This document shows, in pieces, positions 16,610-24,629 of a stretch of 64,000 nt of DNA. Both the position numbers and the translations under genes were made by a program. The stretch lies in assembly GCF_900086705.1 (NCBI RefSeq), contig NZ_LT575483.1, positions 311,166-375,165 on the forward strand, read 5' to 3'. The notes beneath the pieces are model-generated. The model worked only from the letters and a program-made list of their open reading frames with translations. It ran no database searches and was not told the DNA's origin. This DNA is from Massilibacillus massiliensis (GTDB taxonomy: Bacteria; Bacillota; Negativicutes; FLKF01). Position 1 is the first letter of the stretch, and each line of letters starts with the position of its first letter.

Positions 16610-16638
16610 TTATTCTATAAAAGGTATTTTTTTCCTGC
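16610..16638 (-). promoter_or_regulatory. sigma-H-type promoter of the spoIIA operon
   Basis: On the minus strand GCAGGAAAA (16630-16638) fits the sigma-H -35 consensus RnAGGAwWW. After an 11-nt spacer, ATAGAATAA (16610-16618) fits the -10 consensus RnnGAATww. The -10 is about 46 nt before the spoIIAA ATG. In B. subtilis spoIIA is transcribed by sigma-H with Spo0A. I see no convincing Spo0A box next to it. Confidence 0.65.
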
Positions 16639-16650
16639 ATGAAAACATGA

Positions 16651-16684
16651 AAAATAGGATTGATTATGATACAATCCTATTTTT
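16651..16684 (-). terminator. terminator after xerD
   Basis: A 12-bp perfect stem (AAAATAGGATTG at 16651-16662 with CAATCCTATTTT at 16672-16683) and a 9-nt loop, usable on both strands. It separates xerD from the spoIIA promoter. Confidence 0.85.
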
Positions 16685-16713
16685 GTAGTGATATTATTTT
16701 AAACTACGCATAT

Positions 16714-17601
16714 CTATGCTCGAGGATGTGCTCTATCATATACCTCTTTTAAGGGATTTTTAGTCACTTGTGTATAAATTTGCGTTGTGGAAATATCTGC
16801 ATGACCAAGCATTTCTTGTACCGAACGTAAATCTGCTCCATTTTCCAATAAATGTGTCGCAAAAGAATGTCGAAGTGTATGCGGAGTTATTTCTTTTATA
16901 ATTTTTGCCTGACCGGCATACTTTTTTATAATTTTCCAAAAACCTTGCCGAGTTAAACGATTTCCATGATGATTAAGAAAAAGTGCTGGTTCTTCATATG
17001 TACGTACAATTTTCGAACGCCCTTTATTTATATATTCGTGAACACTTTTTACCGCAATTGAGCCAAGCGGTACAATACGTTCTTTTGATCCTTTACCATA
17101 GCATTTAACATATCCCATATCCAAATTAATGTCAGAAATATTTAAAGCAACAATTTCTGATACACGAATTCCTGTGGCGTATAACACTTCCAACATTGCC
17201 TTATCTCTAAGTCCAACAGACAGTCTCACATTCGGCTGCTTTAGCAACTCCTCTACCTCGGAGATCGAAAGTATTTTGGGTAATCGCTTCTCTAATTTTG
17301 GTGTTTCTATTTTTTCTGCTGGATCATTCTCTAAATAGTTTTCTTTTACTAAATATTGGTAAAAAGCTTTTAAAGCAGCTATATTACGTGATATAGTGGA
17401 AACCGCCTTGCCTTGCAATTTTAAATTATTTAAATAATCTATAATGGTTGTTCTGCTAGAATCTTGGATATTTTCAAATTTTCCATTTTCTAAATATCTT
17501 TGAAATTGCCTCAAATCTCGTCCATAAGATTCCAATGTATTTTTAGCTAAACCACGATCAACTGCCAAATAATTAATAAATTGATCAACATAACCTTCCA
17601 T
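16714..17601 (-). CDS. xerD: tyrosine recombinase XerD
   Basis: A 295-residue site-specific recombinase that, with XerC, resolves chromosome dimers at dif. A SAM-like core-binding domain spans about residues 1-85. The catalytic domain carries R146 (ATGIRVSEIV), K170 (GKGSKER), H241 and R244 (HTLRHSFATHLL), H267 (LGHADISTT) and Y276. ATG 17601 lies 8 nt after AAAGGA; an ATG at 17610 overlaps that site. The nudF-spoIIM-yqzK-xerD-spoIIA neighbourhood matches B. subtilis and supports XerD over XerC. Confidence 0.93.
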   Translation of the reverse strand: MEGYVDQFINYLAVDRGLAKNTLESYGRDLRQFQRYLENGKFENIQDSSRTTIIDYLNNLKLQGKAVSTISRNIAALKAFYQYLVKENYLENDPAEKIETPKLEKRLPKILSISEVEELLKQPNVRLSVGLRDKAMLEVLYATGIRVSEIVALNISDINLDMGYVKCYGKGSKERIVPLGSIAVKSVHEYINKGRSKIVRTYEEPALFLNHHGNRLTRQGFWKIIKKYAGQAKIIKEITPHTLRHSFATHLLENGADLRSVQEMLGHADISTTQIYTQVTKNPLKEVYDRAHPRA

Positions 17602-17709
17602 GTTTACCATCCTTTACCGGCTTATCAATTTCATACTTCTACCTTATTTAATATTTAATTATACATAATGTAATTAATTCCACATAAAAACGTAATTCCC
17701 TGTCTAGTA

Positions 17710-17720
17710 TTGTCGAAAAA
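17710..17720. promoter_or_regulatory. candidate Spo0A box upstream of xerD
   Basis: TTGTCGAAAAA on the plus strand matches the Spo0A box consensus TTTGTCRAAAA except at its first base. It lies in the 140-bp gap between the yqzK-like gene and xerD, about 110 bp before xerD. No promoter next to it was identified, so function is uncertain. Confidence 0.4.
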
Positions 17721-17741
17721 TTCAATTTTTTATTTGATTAT

Positions 17742-17930
17742 TTATAACCTTTCGACGCGTAGTGGCTCTTGATAATTATCAAAATGTATTTTATTCTCAT
17801 AAGGATTAATAAATAGTAATTGACTAATTAATTTAGGTAAAACATAAAATAAAATAATCGCTAACAAAAAAGTTACACAAATAAATTTAATCATTTTTTT
17901 CAACTTTTTTTGATGGAAAATGACTAGCAT
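17742..17930 (-). CDS. small membrane protein, YqzK/DUF4227-like by position
   Basis: A 62-residue protein. A Lys-rich N-terminus (HQKKLKKMIKF) precedes one long membrane helix (about residues 17-38), then a short tail ending NYQEPLRVERL. The tail resembles the Y-x-x-P-x-G-x-A-V-K-V end of DUF4227/YqzK proteins, and the position between spoIIM and xerD is the same as B. subtilis yqzK. ATG 17930 has GAGGGTGA about 5 nt upstream. Its function is unknown in any organism I know of. The assignment rests mainly on synteny. Confidence 0.6.
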   Translation of the reverse strand: MLVIFHQKKLKKMIKFICVTFLLAIILFYVLPKLISQLLFINPYENKIHFDNYQEPLRVERL

Positions 17931-17996
17931 TCTTATCACCCTCACTAACGATAAATAATAAGATAAATATGCATCCTATGTTTATTTATTGATATT

Positions 17997-18623
17997 CTAG
18001 AATAAACTTGCTACAAATTTCATAAATACAGGGGATACATATACTTCGAGCAATGTGCTAATCAACATGCCTAAAGATAATATAACGCAAACAATACTAT
18101 AATTAATCGAATTTGCTAATAATTTAGAATTGATTTGTTTCTTCTTATTAATAATCTGCATAGAAAAATTAATTGAAAAAATACTAATTAAAATAAGTAT
18201 CGGAATCGCTAAAAAATTATGTGGTAATATAGCAACGAGCGCAAACAACAATCCTTTAAATACAAACTCATTCACCAAGATTCCCACAGTAAATCCAATA
18301 ATAAATCCTCGCGTGAAAACAATAAACAAAATAAATGGAATTCCAATTATAGTAAATCCTAAAATCCAAATAACGAGAACAAATTTTAAATTATTTCCCA
18401 AAACTGTTAAAAACAAATCAAGACTATATTCTGTATGCGCTGCAATATCTTGAAAAAAAATATTTAGATATCCTGCTAGCTCGCTTTTTTGGCCCTCTGG
18501 TAGAATTTTTATTGCCATTGCTCCAAATACAACACCAATACTAAAAATTAATATTACGAAAAAAAACTTTACAATATTATTTTTTATGTATTCTTTTAAC
18601 CCTTGCCGAAAATATGCCAGCAT
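17997..18623 (-). CDS. spoIIM: stage II sporulation protein M
   Basis: A 208-residue polytopic membrane protein of the SpoIIDMP complex, which drives septal thinning and forespore engulfment from the mother cell. It shows FFFVILIFSIGVVFGAMAI, NNLKFVLVIWILGFTIIGIP and VAILPHNFLAIPILILISIF, typical of DUF95/SpoIIM. ATG 18623 opens MLAYFRQGLKEYIKNN. Its ribosome site GGAGG is also the 3' arm of a terminator-like hairpin (18631-18670). Upstream in-frame starts back to 18665 lie inside that hairpin. It follows nudF. Confidence 0.92.
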   Translation of the reverse strand: MLAYFRQGLKEYIKNNIVKFFFVILIFSIGVVFGAMAIKILPEGQKSELAGYLNIFFQDIAAHTEYSLDLFLTVLGNNLKFVLVIWILGFTIIGIPFILFIVFTRGFIIGFTVGILVNEFVFKGLLFALVAILPHNFLAIPILILISIFSINFSMQIINKKKQINSKLLANSINYSIVCVILSLGMLISTLLEVYVSPVFMKFVASLF

Positions 18624-18670
18624 AAAAAATCCTCCCTGCATTATAACCTTGTTAACTCTATGCAAGGAGG
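18624..18670 (-). promoter_or_regulatory. terminator-like hairpin containing the spoIIM ribosome-binding site
   Basis: On the minus strand CCTCCTTGCAT (18660-18670) can pair over 11 bp, with one G-U, to ATGCAGGGAGG (18631-18641). A run of six T residues follows and ends at the spoIIM ATG. The stem starts 7 nt after the nudF stop. It could terminate nudF transcription, hide the spoIIM GGAGG, or do both. Confidence 0.65.
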
Positions 18671-18677
18671 TTTTTAA

Positions 18678-19226
18678 TTATACCATTTTGTCCTTTCTAT
18701 TTAACGTCATCAAAATCGCAACTAAACTTTTAGCATCGTAGATTTGTTCTTCCTGAATCATTTTCTTTATTTCTTCTACTTCATATTTTTCAACATGCAG
18801 AAACTCATCTTCATCTAAACATTGCTCGCCTTCTATTAATCCTTCTGCAACATAAAGATGAATTACTTCATTCGAAAATGCCATCGTAGTTCCAATTGTC
18901 GTTAACTTTTTAATTGTTTTTGGGGTATATCCAGTCTCTTCTTTTAATTCGCGAAGCGCACACTTATCAGGATCTTCACCTTTATCTAATTTTCCTGCCG
19001 GAATTTCTAACGTAATTTTTCCTACAGGGTACCGAAATTGTTTTACCATAACGATTCTTCCATCTTCCAAAATAGGCACAACAGCAACTGCGCCTGGATG
19101 TTGGATCCACTCTCGAACTGCCTCTTTTCCATTTGGTAATAACACTGTATCTTTACGAACTTTTAATAATTGCCCATCAAAAACATGTTCTTTGCTAATC
19201 AACGTTTCTTCTAAATCTTTACTCAT
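18678..19226 (-). CDS. nudF: ADP-ribose pyrophosphatase (Nudix hydrolase NudF)
   Basis: A 182-residue Nudix hydrolase that probably splits ADP-ribose into AMP and ribose-5-phosphate. The full Nudix box is at residues 78-100, with G78, E84, R92, E93, E96, E97 and G99 in place. VKQFRYPVGKITLEIPAG just before it is the ADP-ribose-type signature. ATG 19226 has GGAGG 10 nt upstream. It precedes spoIIM as in B. subtilis. The exact substrate is inferred from the family. Confidence 0.9.
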   Translation of the reverse strand: MSKDLEETLISKEHVFDGQLLKVRKDTVLLPNGKEAVREWIQHPGAVAVVPILEDGRIVMVKQFRYPVGKITLEIPAGKLDKGEDPDKCALRELKEETGYTPKTIKKLTTIGTTMAFSNEVIHLYVAEGLIEGEQCLDEDEFLHVEKYEVEEIKKMIQEEQIYDAKSLVAILMTLNRKDKMV

Positions 19227-19326
19227 AAAACGATTTCCTCCAATATACATACTAAAAATGCAATAAAATTTAAATTAATTTTAGTTTATCATATTTATAT
19301 AAAATAATCCTATTGCAGCAAAAATA

Positions 19327-19355
19327 AAAATCCCGTCAAAAGATGACGGGATTTT
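19327..19355 (-). terminator. terminator of spo0A
   Basis: A 12-bp perfect stem (AAAATCCCGTCA at 19327-19338 with TGACGGGATTTT at 19344-19355) and a 5-nt loop, T-rich after it on the minus strand. It lies 3 bp past the spo0A stop. Confidence 0.9.
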
Positions 19356-19358
19356 ATT

Positions 19359-20129
19359 CTAAGCACGCATTTCCATTCTAAGTTTATCTGCAATCATTGC
19401 CATAAATTCTGAATTTGTAGGCTTACCTTTTTCTAATTTTATTGTATAACCAAATATTTTATTGATCATATCCATATTACCTCTTCCCCAAGCAACCTCA
19501 ATCGCATGACGGATCGCTCTTTCTACTCTACTTGGTGTTGTAGAATATTTTTCAGCAATTAATGGATACAACACTTTCGTTACAGCACCTAAAAGATCAA
19601 CTTCATTTACGATCATCATAATTGCATCCCGTAAGTACTGATATCCTTTTATATGTGCCGGAATACCTATTTCTCTAATAATGTTCGTAACTTCAATATC
19701 AATTGGATGTGCTTTAATCGCCTGAGCAACTAATGGACGTTGCTCTGTAATAGTTCCTGCTAATTGTCTAATTCGACTTAATAAAACTTCCATATTGAAT
19801 GGTTTTAAAACGTAATAATCAGCACCCAACTCAACGACTCTCTGTGTAATACTTTCTTGTCCAAAAGCTGTCAACATAATAATTTTAGGTCGTTTCAATG
19901 GTGAAACATTGATATGTTCCAACACACCAATTCCATCAAGATGAGGCATGATAATATCTAAAATTATAACATCAGGCTCCTCATTCTCAATAATCTCCAA
20001 AATTTCTTCACCATTGTAGGCTACTCCCACTACCTCAATATCTGGTTGTTCAGAAAGATACTCTTGAATAATCCCCACAAATTCCCGATTGTCATCTGCT
20101 ACAGCAACACGAATTTTTTCTTTTATCAC
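19359..20129 (-). CDS. spo0A: sporulation master regulator Spo0A
   Basis: A 256-residue response regulator that, when phosphorylated, starts sporulation. The receiver domain has D12-D13, the phospho-acceptor D58 ([13 protein letters not shown]), T87 and K109 (VLKPFN). The DNA-binding domain has [20 protein letters not shown], the strongly conserved Spo0A recognition region. The start is GTG at 20129, with GAGAGGA upstream. Upstream lies a sigma-H-type promoter with a Spo0A box over its -10. Its place after spoIVB and recN is the usual one in spore formers. Confidence 0.97.
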   Translation of the reverse strand: MIKEKIRVAVADDNREFVGIIQEYLSEQPDIEVVGVAYNGEEILEIIENEEPDVIILDIIMPHLDGIGVLEHINVSPLKRPKIIMLTAFGQESITQRVVELGADYYVLKPFNMEVLLSRIRQLAGTITEQRPLVAQAIKAHPIDIEVTNIIREIGIPAHIKGYQYLRDAIMMIVNEVDLLGAVTKVLYPLIAEKYSTTPSRVERAIRHAIEVAWGRGNMDMINKIFGYTIKLEKGKPTNSEFMAMIADKLRMEMRA

Positions 20130-20168
20130 TCAATATCCTCTCCTTGTGCTTTATAAGAACATATTTAT

Positions 20169-20197
20169 TCATTCGACAGTTATTGGTTAATTCCTTC
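20169..20197 (-). promoter_or_regulatory. sigma-H-type spo0A promoter with overlapping Spo0A box
   Basis: On the minus strand GAAGGAATT (20189-20197) matches the sigma-H -35, followed by an 11-nt spacer and GTCGAATGA (20169-20177), which fits the -10 apart from one flanking base. The Spo0A box core TGTCGAA (20172-20178) overlaps the -10. This predicts sigma-H control and autoregulation about 40 nt upstream of the GTG start. Confidence 0.65.
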
Positions 20198-20386
20198 CTT
20201 ACATGTAAAAAAAAACCAAAATAATTATTTATTAAATAAAATAAAATCATAAAACTAGTACTTTTTACCTTTTGCACTAATTTTACGATTTTATTTATAG
20301 ATTTATTTATCAAAATCCATACTAAGAAATATCTTTTTATGACACTTAAATCATTTGTAAATTTTGCTCATAGTTCGATTACAAGA

Positions 20387-21733
20387 TCACACATACACTT
20401 GTATTAAACTACCAAATAATTGCTGTTCCGATCTTACATCTTTTTTAGGAATAATTCCGCCTTCCATCAACATCCAATCCATAAAACATCCATATCCTTT
20501 TGTAGGATCATGTACAAATACATGCGTGATCGCTCCGACGAGTTTTCCGTTTTGTATAATCGGGCTACCACTCATTCCTTGCACAATGCCTCCTGTCCTA
20601 GCAAGGAGTCGCTCATCTGTTACTTTGACGATCAAACCTTTTCCCTCAGGATAATTTTGCATATTAATTTTTTCTATCTCAAGTGAAAATCGTTCAATCG
20701 TCTGTCCATCTACAACTGTTAACATCTCTGCATAACCAGGCTCAATTTGATTCATTGAAGCGACTTCGATAGGCTCGGAATAAATTGCATCTATTTTTTC
20801 TAAATCAATTTTTCCATATATACCAAATGGCGTATTTTTTTCGATATTTCCAATGAGTTGATCTTCTTCAATAAAAGTTCCTATTTTTTCACCAGGATGT
20901 CCATTCTTTCCTGACTGAATGCCTGAAACATTGGCAGGAACAATTTTTCCATCTTCACAAGGAATTGGCTGATTTGTATCACTATCTGTAATGACATGGC
21001 CTAATGCTCCATACACGGCAGTTTTAGGCTCAAAATACGTTAAAGTTCCTACACCGACCGCACTGTCTCGCACAAATAAACCAATTCTATATCGTTTTGT
21101 TTCCGAACATAAAATTGGCTTTATTTGAACATAAATAGTTTCTTCATTTCTTTTTAATAAAATATTCACGTCTTTTTGATCATTGCCGCAATTGTTTATG
21201 ATTTCAGCAACTTCAATATCGCGACTTATTTTTTTATCATTAATTTGTAGAATGCGATCCCCTACACGAATACCTGCTTTCTTAGCAGGATTCTTCGTAT
21301 CGCCGTTTGTATCAACAACAGGTGAGCTTCCAACCACAAGAACACCTTCCGATTTTAGTATAACACCGATAGATTGTCCTCCAGCTACCACTTTTATTGG
21401 TGAAACAATGTTCACTGCGATTTCTTTTACTGGAATGATTCCGAACAACTTAAAGTCCACAATTGCCTGTCCGTGTTTTAGAGGCTCTAAAAATACAGGT
21501 TTTGAAAAAAAATTTTCTGTAGCAATTGGTTTTAAATGTAATGTGTTCTCCAAATTTTCATGAACATTTATTGTTAATGGATATTGAACTTCCCAAAAAG
21601 CTATCTCATCCTCAAAAATTGTCATATAGTTCGGCAAGGCATAAATATTTCGAAACTGTGGAGACATTGTAAAAGCGACGATTAAAATTGCGAGTACAAA
21701 TCCAATAAAAGGACGCCACTTCATTTTTAACAT
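20387..21733 (-). CDS. spoIVB: SpoIVB serine peptidase
   Basis: A 448-residue S55 protease secreted from the forespore to trigger sigma-K activation. A short N-terminus leads into a membrane anchor (FIGFVLAILIVAFTMSP). A PDZ domain lies at about 110-205 (PAKKAGIRVGDRILQINDKK). The C-terminal protease domain has GALGHVITDSDT with the catalytic His, and GIVQGMSGSPIIQNGKLVG with the active Ser. The ATG at 21733 has GGTGGGGTGA upstream. The 257-bp gap to spo0A holds the spo0A promoter and otherwise nothing I can identify. Confidence 0.95.
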   Translation of the reverse strand: MLKMKWRPFIGFVLAILIVAFTMSPQFRNIYALPNYMTIFEDEIAFWEVQYPLTINVHENLENTLHLKPIATENFFSKPVFLEPLKHGQAIVDFKLFGIIPVKEIAVNIVSPIKVVAGGQSIGVILKSEGVLVVGSSPVVDTNGDTKNPAKKAGIRVGDRILQINDKKISRDIEVAEIINNCGNDQKDVNILLKRNEETIYVQIKPILCSETKRYRIGLFVRDSAVGVGTLTYFEPKTAVYGALGHVITDSDTNQPIPCEDGKIVPANVSGIQSGKNGHPGEKIGTFIEEDQLIGNIEKNTPFGIYGKIDLEKIDAIYSEPIEVASMNQIEPGYAEMLTVVDGQTIERFSLEIEKINMQNYPEGKGLIVKVTDERLLARTGGIVQGMSGSPIIQNGKLVGAITHVFVHDPTKGYGCFMDWMLMEGGIIPKKDVRSEQQLFGSLIQVYV

Positions 21734-21858
21734 ATTTTCACCCCACCTTATTCATTTATTAATTTGCGCTAAATTTATAAATTCCCGAATAAAGTGCGGA
21801 TTATTCTAGCAAAACAGTGGGTTTTTTACATGGTAATTGAAAATCAAACAATATACAG

Positions 21859-21894
21859 CAAGGCACATGTTTTTTAAACATGTGCCTTGTTTTT
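21859..21894 (+). terminator. strong hairpin at the recN stop with its T-run on the plus strand
   Basis: A 14-bp perfect stem (21859-21872 with 21876-21889) closes on a TTT loop that includes part of the recN stop codon. The T-run follows only in the plus direction (TTTTT from 21890). On the minus strand the stem runs into CTGTATATTG, with no T-run. It would stop antisense transcription into recN better than it would stop recN. Confidence 0.6.
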
Positions 21895-23586
21895 CCAATT
21901 TTCTTTTTTCATAATTCCATTGTTAAACATTTCCAAAGCATTATTCAATGAAGCAGAAGTAATATTAGCTCCCGATGCCATGCGTGCAAGCTCATTGATC
22001 TGTTCTTCCTTATTCAATCGTTTTATAATGGTCCTGGTCTTTCCTTCTTGAACCTGCTTATCAATATACATATGACAATCCGCCATACAAGCAATCTGTG
22101 CCAAATGTGTTATACAAATGACTTGTTTATGCACAGCTACCATTGCAATACGCTCCGCTACCATTTGCGCTGTTTTACCGCCAATACCAGTATCAATTTC
22201 ATCAAAAATCATCACACCAATTTTATCTTTTTTAGCACATACCGCTTTTATCGCTAATGCAATCCGCGATAATTCCCCTCCAGATGCGACTTTTTGCATG
22301 GCTTTCGGTTCTTCACCAGCATTGGCAGAAAATAATATTGCAATATTGTTTTCACCATTTTGATTCAATTGCTCGATTTGATTAACACGTATAACAAATT
22401 GTGCATTCTGCATTCCTAATTCACTTAAATGCCCTTGTACTTCTATAGCTAATTTTTCCGAGGATTTCTTTCGTAAAATAGTTATTTCATTCGCAAGCCG
22501 AATTAGTTTATCTTTTAAAGTATCTACTTCTTTCTTTAGCTCTGCTATATTTTGATCATAATTTTCAATGTCAAGTAATTCTGTTTTTGCTTTATTATAA
22601 TAAAGCAAAATATCCTCGATCGTCGCTCCGTATTTTTTACGTAATTTATAAATCACGTCCATGCGTTCTTGCATTTTGCTCAGACGTTCTGGAGTATAAT
22701 CTAAACATTCTCCATATTCTCTTATTTCATAGCTGCATTCTTCCAGTTGGCAGAGTGCATCCGTTACGATTGTAAGTGCATTTTGAATACGTACATCATA
22801 CCGGCTGATCGTTTCTACACTTTTTTTTACTTCAGCCAAAGCTGGAAGAATTGCTCCATGGCCTTTTTCACCTTGTTCTAATAAAACATACGAACGTTTT
22901 ACTAAATTTGATATTTTCTCTGCACTAGATAATAATTTAATTTCTGCTTCTAACGCAACATCTTCATTTTCTTTTAAACTTGCTGCAGCAATTTCATCCG
23001 TTTGCCACTTAAGCATATCGATACGCTGTACATATTCTCGAGAATCATTTTCCTTTTTCAGTAAATCATTTACTTTATTTTTCCATTCAAAAAACAGTTG
23101 CTGATAGACAAGTAATCGATCTAATATTTCGGAGTCATAATTATCAATCAATGCAAATTGATTTTCCATTTTTAAAAGCGCCTGATTTTCATGTTGCCCA
23201 TGTATATCTACCAACTTTTCCCCCAAAGCTTTTAAAATACTTAGTGTAACATGACAATGATTTACACATATCACATTTCTTCCATTTTTAGAAATCTGTC
23301 TGCTAATAATCAAAGTATCCCCATCATCAACAATGTTGTTTTTCATTAAGAAATCATGAATCTCACTGTGACTGGCTATATCAAAAATTGCTTCAACTCT
23401 CATCCAATCACTACCACTGCGAACATGGTCGCTTGAAGTACGATAGCCTAAAATAACACCTACAGATCCAATTAAGATTGATTTTCCTGCACCAGTTTCC
23501 CCAGTCAAAATATTTAGTCCTGTAGTAAAATCAATACTTATATATTCAATTAAAGCAAAATTCCACACAGCTAAAGTTTTCAACAT
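21874..23586 (-). CDS. recN: DNA repair protein RecN
   Basis: A 570-residue SMC-like ATPase that acts early at DNA double-strand breaks. Walker A is GETGAGKS (29-36). Long coiled-coil arms fill about 150-390. The C-terminal ATPase half has the signature KVASGGELSRIALAIKAV and Walker B with VMIFDEIDTGIGG, followed by VICITHLAQIACMADCH. Full length for the family. It follows argR by 17 bp in the common argR-recN pairing, then spoIVB. Confidence 0.96.
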   Translation of the reverse strand: MLKTLAVWNFALIEYISIDFTTGLNILTGETGAGKSILIGSVGVILGYRTSSDHVRSGSDWMRVEAIFDIASHSEIHDFLMKNNIVDDGDTLIISRQISKNGRNVICVNHCHVTLSILKALGEKLVDIHGQHENQALLKMENQFALIDNYDSEILDRLLVYQQLFFEWKNKVNDLLKKENDSREYVQRIDMLKWQTDEIAAASLKENEDVALEAEIKLLSSAEKISNLVKRSYVLLEQGEKGHGAILPALAEVKKSVETISRYDVRIQNALTIVTDALCQLEECSYEIREYGECLDYTPERLSKMQERMDVIYKLRKKYGATIEDILLYYNKAKTELLDIENYDQNIAELKKEVDTLKDKLIRLANEITILRKKSSEKLAIEVQGHLSELGMQNAQFVIRVNQIEQLNQNGENNIAILFSANAGEEPKAMQKVASGGELSRIALAIKAVCAKKDKIGVMIFDEIDTGIGGKTAQMVAERIAMVAVHKQVICITHLAQIACMADCHMYIDKQVQEGKTRTIIKRLNKEEQINELARMASGANITSASLNNALEMFNNGIMKKENWKNKAHV

Positions 23587-23603
23587 ATTTTTCTTCTCCT
23601 AAA

Positions 23604-24056
23604 TTAATTACTTAGTAATTCAAGTTTTCGCAGAATTTGAGGTGCAGCTTCAATCGGTTTAACCACGACCAGGATATTATCATCTCCAGCTACAGTTCCG
23701 ATGATTTCAGGCCATTTTGCATAATCCAAAGTAGATGCCACTGCATTTGCAGTTCCAGGCAAAGTTTTAATTACAATAATATTTTCACTATAATTTAGTC
23801 CAACTACGGAATCTTGAAACATTCTTGCCATTCTATTTTTAGAAAAAACAATATTTTTTTCAAGTGGATAGGCATAACGATAGCGTCCGTCTCCCGTTGG
23901 TATTTTTATTAACATCAGCTCTTTTATATCTCTTGATACAGTTGCTTGGGTAACTTCAATATTTTGCTTCCGTAAAGCCTCAGCAAGCTCTTCTTGCGTT
24001 TCAATTACAGTGTTTTCAATAATTTCCTTTATTCGCGCATGACGTATCGCTTTCAC
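23604..24056 (-). CDS. argR: arginine repressor ArgR
   Basis: A 150-residue transcription factor that senses arginine and controls its synthesis and breakdown. The N-terminal winged helix has ETQEELAEALRKQNIEVTQA then TVSRDIKELMLIKIPTGDGR. The C-terminal oligomerisation and arginine-binding domain has TLPGTANAVASTLDYAKWPE and TVAGDDNILVVVK. The start is GTG 24056, with AGGAG 8 nt upstream. It lies between the MnmM-like gene and recN. No ARG-box target can be confirmed in the window. Confidence 0.95.
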   Translation of the reverse strand: MKAIRHARIKEIIENTVIETQEELAEALRKQNIEVTQATVSRDIKELMLIKIPTGDGRYRYAYPLEKNIVFSKNRMARMFQDSVVGLNYSENIIVIKTLPGTANAVASTLDYAKWPEIIGTVAGDDNILVVVKPIEAAPQILRKLELLSN

Positions 24057-24060
24057 TCAA

Positions 24061-24627
24061 TCAACTCCTAACTTTTTCAATCAAATATAGTACAGGTGAT
24101 GTTTCCAAATGATTTACCATCGAATAACAACTAACCGTAAAGTTTCTCATTGGTAAATTCATTAGTAGATTTGCCAATTGCTGATGTTCTATACAACCAG
24201 CCTGATGTCCTCTATATGCAGTTATAGAGATAATACCGTTTATATTCAACAATGCCATCGTTTTTTCCAATGCAGAAATCGTTGTTTTAGCATCTGTTGT
24301 AAGTGTGTGATCTCCTCCCGGCAAATATCCCAAATTAAACATTACAATATCAATGGGTTCTTCTACATATTGATTCACTTGATCATGACTTGCTAAAATC
24401 AACCGCACTTTCTTCAACAAACCTTGTTCTTGTAGTTTCTGCTTTGTTACATCTAAAGCATGTTGCTGAATATCAAATGCATAGATTTCAGCAGTTGCAG
24501 GAGAATGTTCAGCTAAAAAAAGAGTATCATTACCGTTGCCCGCAGTCGCATCTAAAATTCGCTGTGAATGTTTTATTTTTTGGATTAATAAATGATGTGC
24601 TGCACTAACTACATTTATAGTTTGCAT
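24061..24627 (-). CDS. mnmM: MnmM/YtqB-type SAM methyltransferase (predicted tRNA wobble uridine)
   Basis: A 188-residue class I methyltransferase of the PF06962 family. It shows ILDATAGNGNDTLFLAEHSP as the SAM motif, EIYAFDIQQHALD, and the family signature DIVMFNLGYLPGGDHTLTT. These match B. subtilis YtqB, described as MnmM, which methylates 5-aminomethyl-2-thiouridine in tRNA. MnmA, the matching thiolase, is elsewhere in this window. The ATG at 24627 lies 2 bp after nadK; argR follows after 4 bp. The family match is strong; substrate is by analogy. Confidence 0.82.
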   Translation of the reverse strand: MQTINVVSAAHHLLIQKIKHSQRILDATAGNGNDTLFLAEHSPATAEIYAFDIQQHALDVTKQKLQEQGLLKKVRLILASHDQVNQYVEEPIDIVMFNLGYLPGGDHTLTTDAKTTISALEKTMALLNINGIISITAYRGHQAGCIEHQQLANLLMNLPMRNFTVSCYSMVNHLETSPVLYLIEKVRS

Positions 24628-24629
24628 TC

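Noticed and set aside
20092-20313. 73-codon minus-strand frame upstream of and overlapping spo0A
   Set aside because: It is low-complexity, has no ribosome site, runs across the spo0A sigma-H promoter and resembles nothing known.
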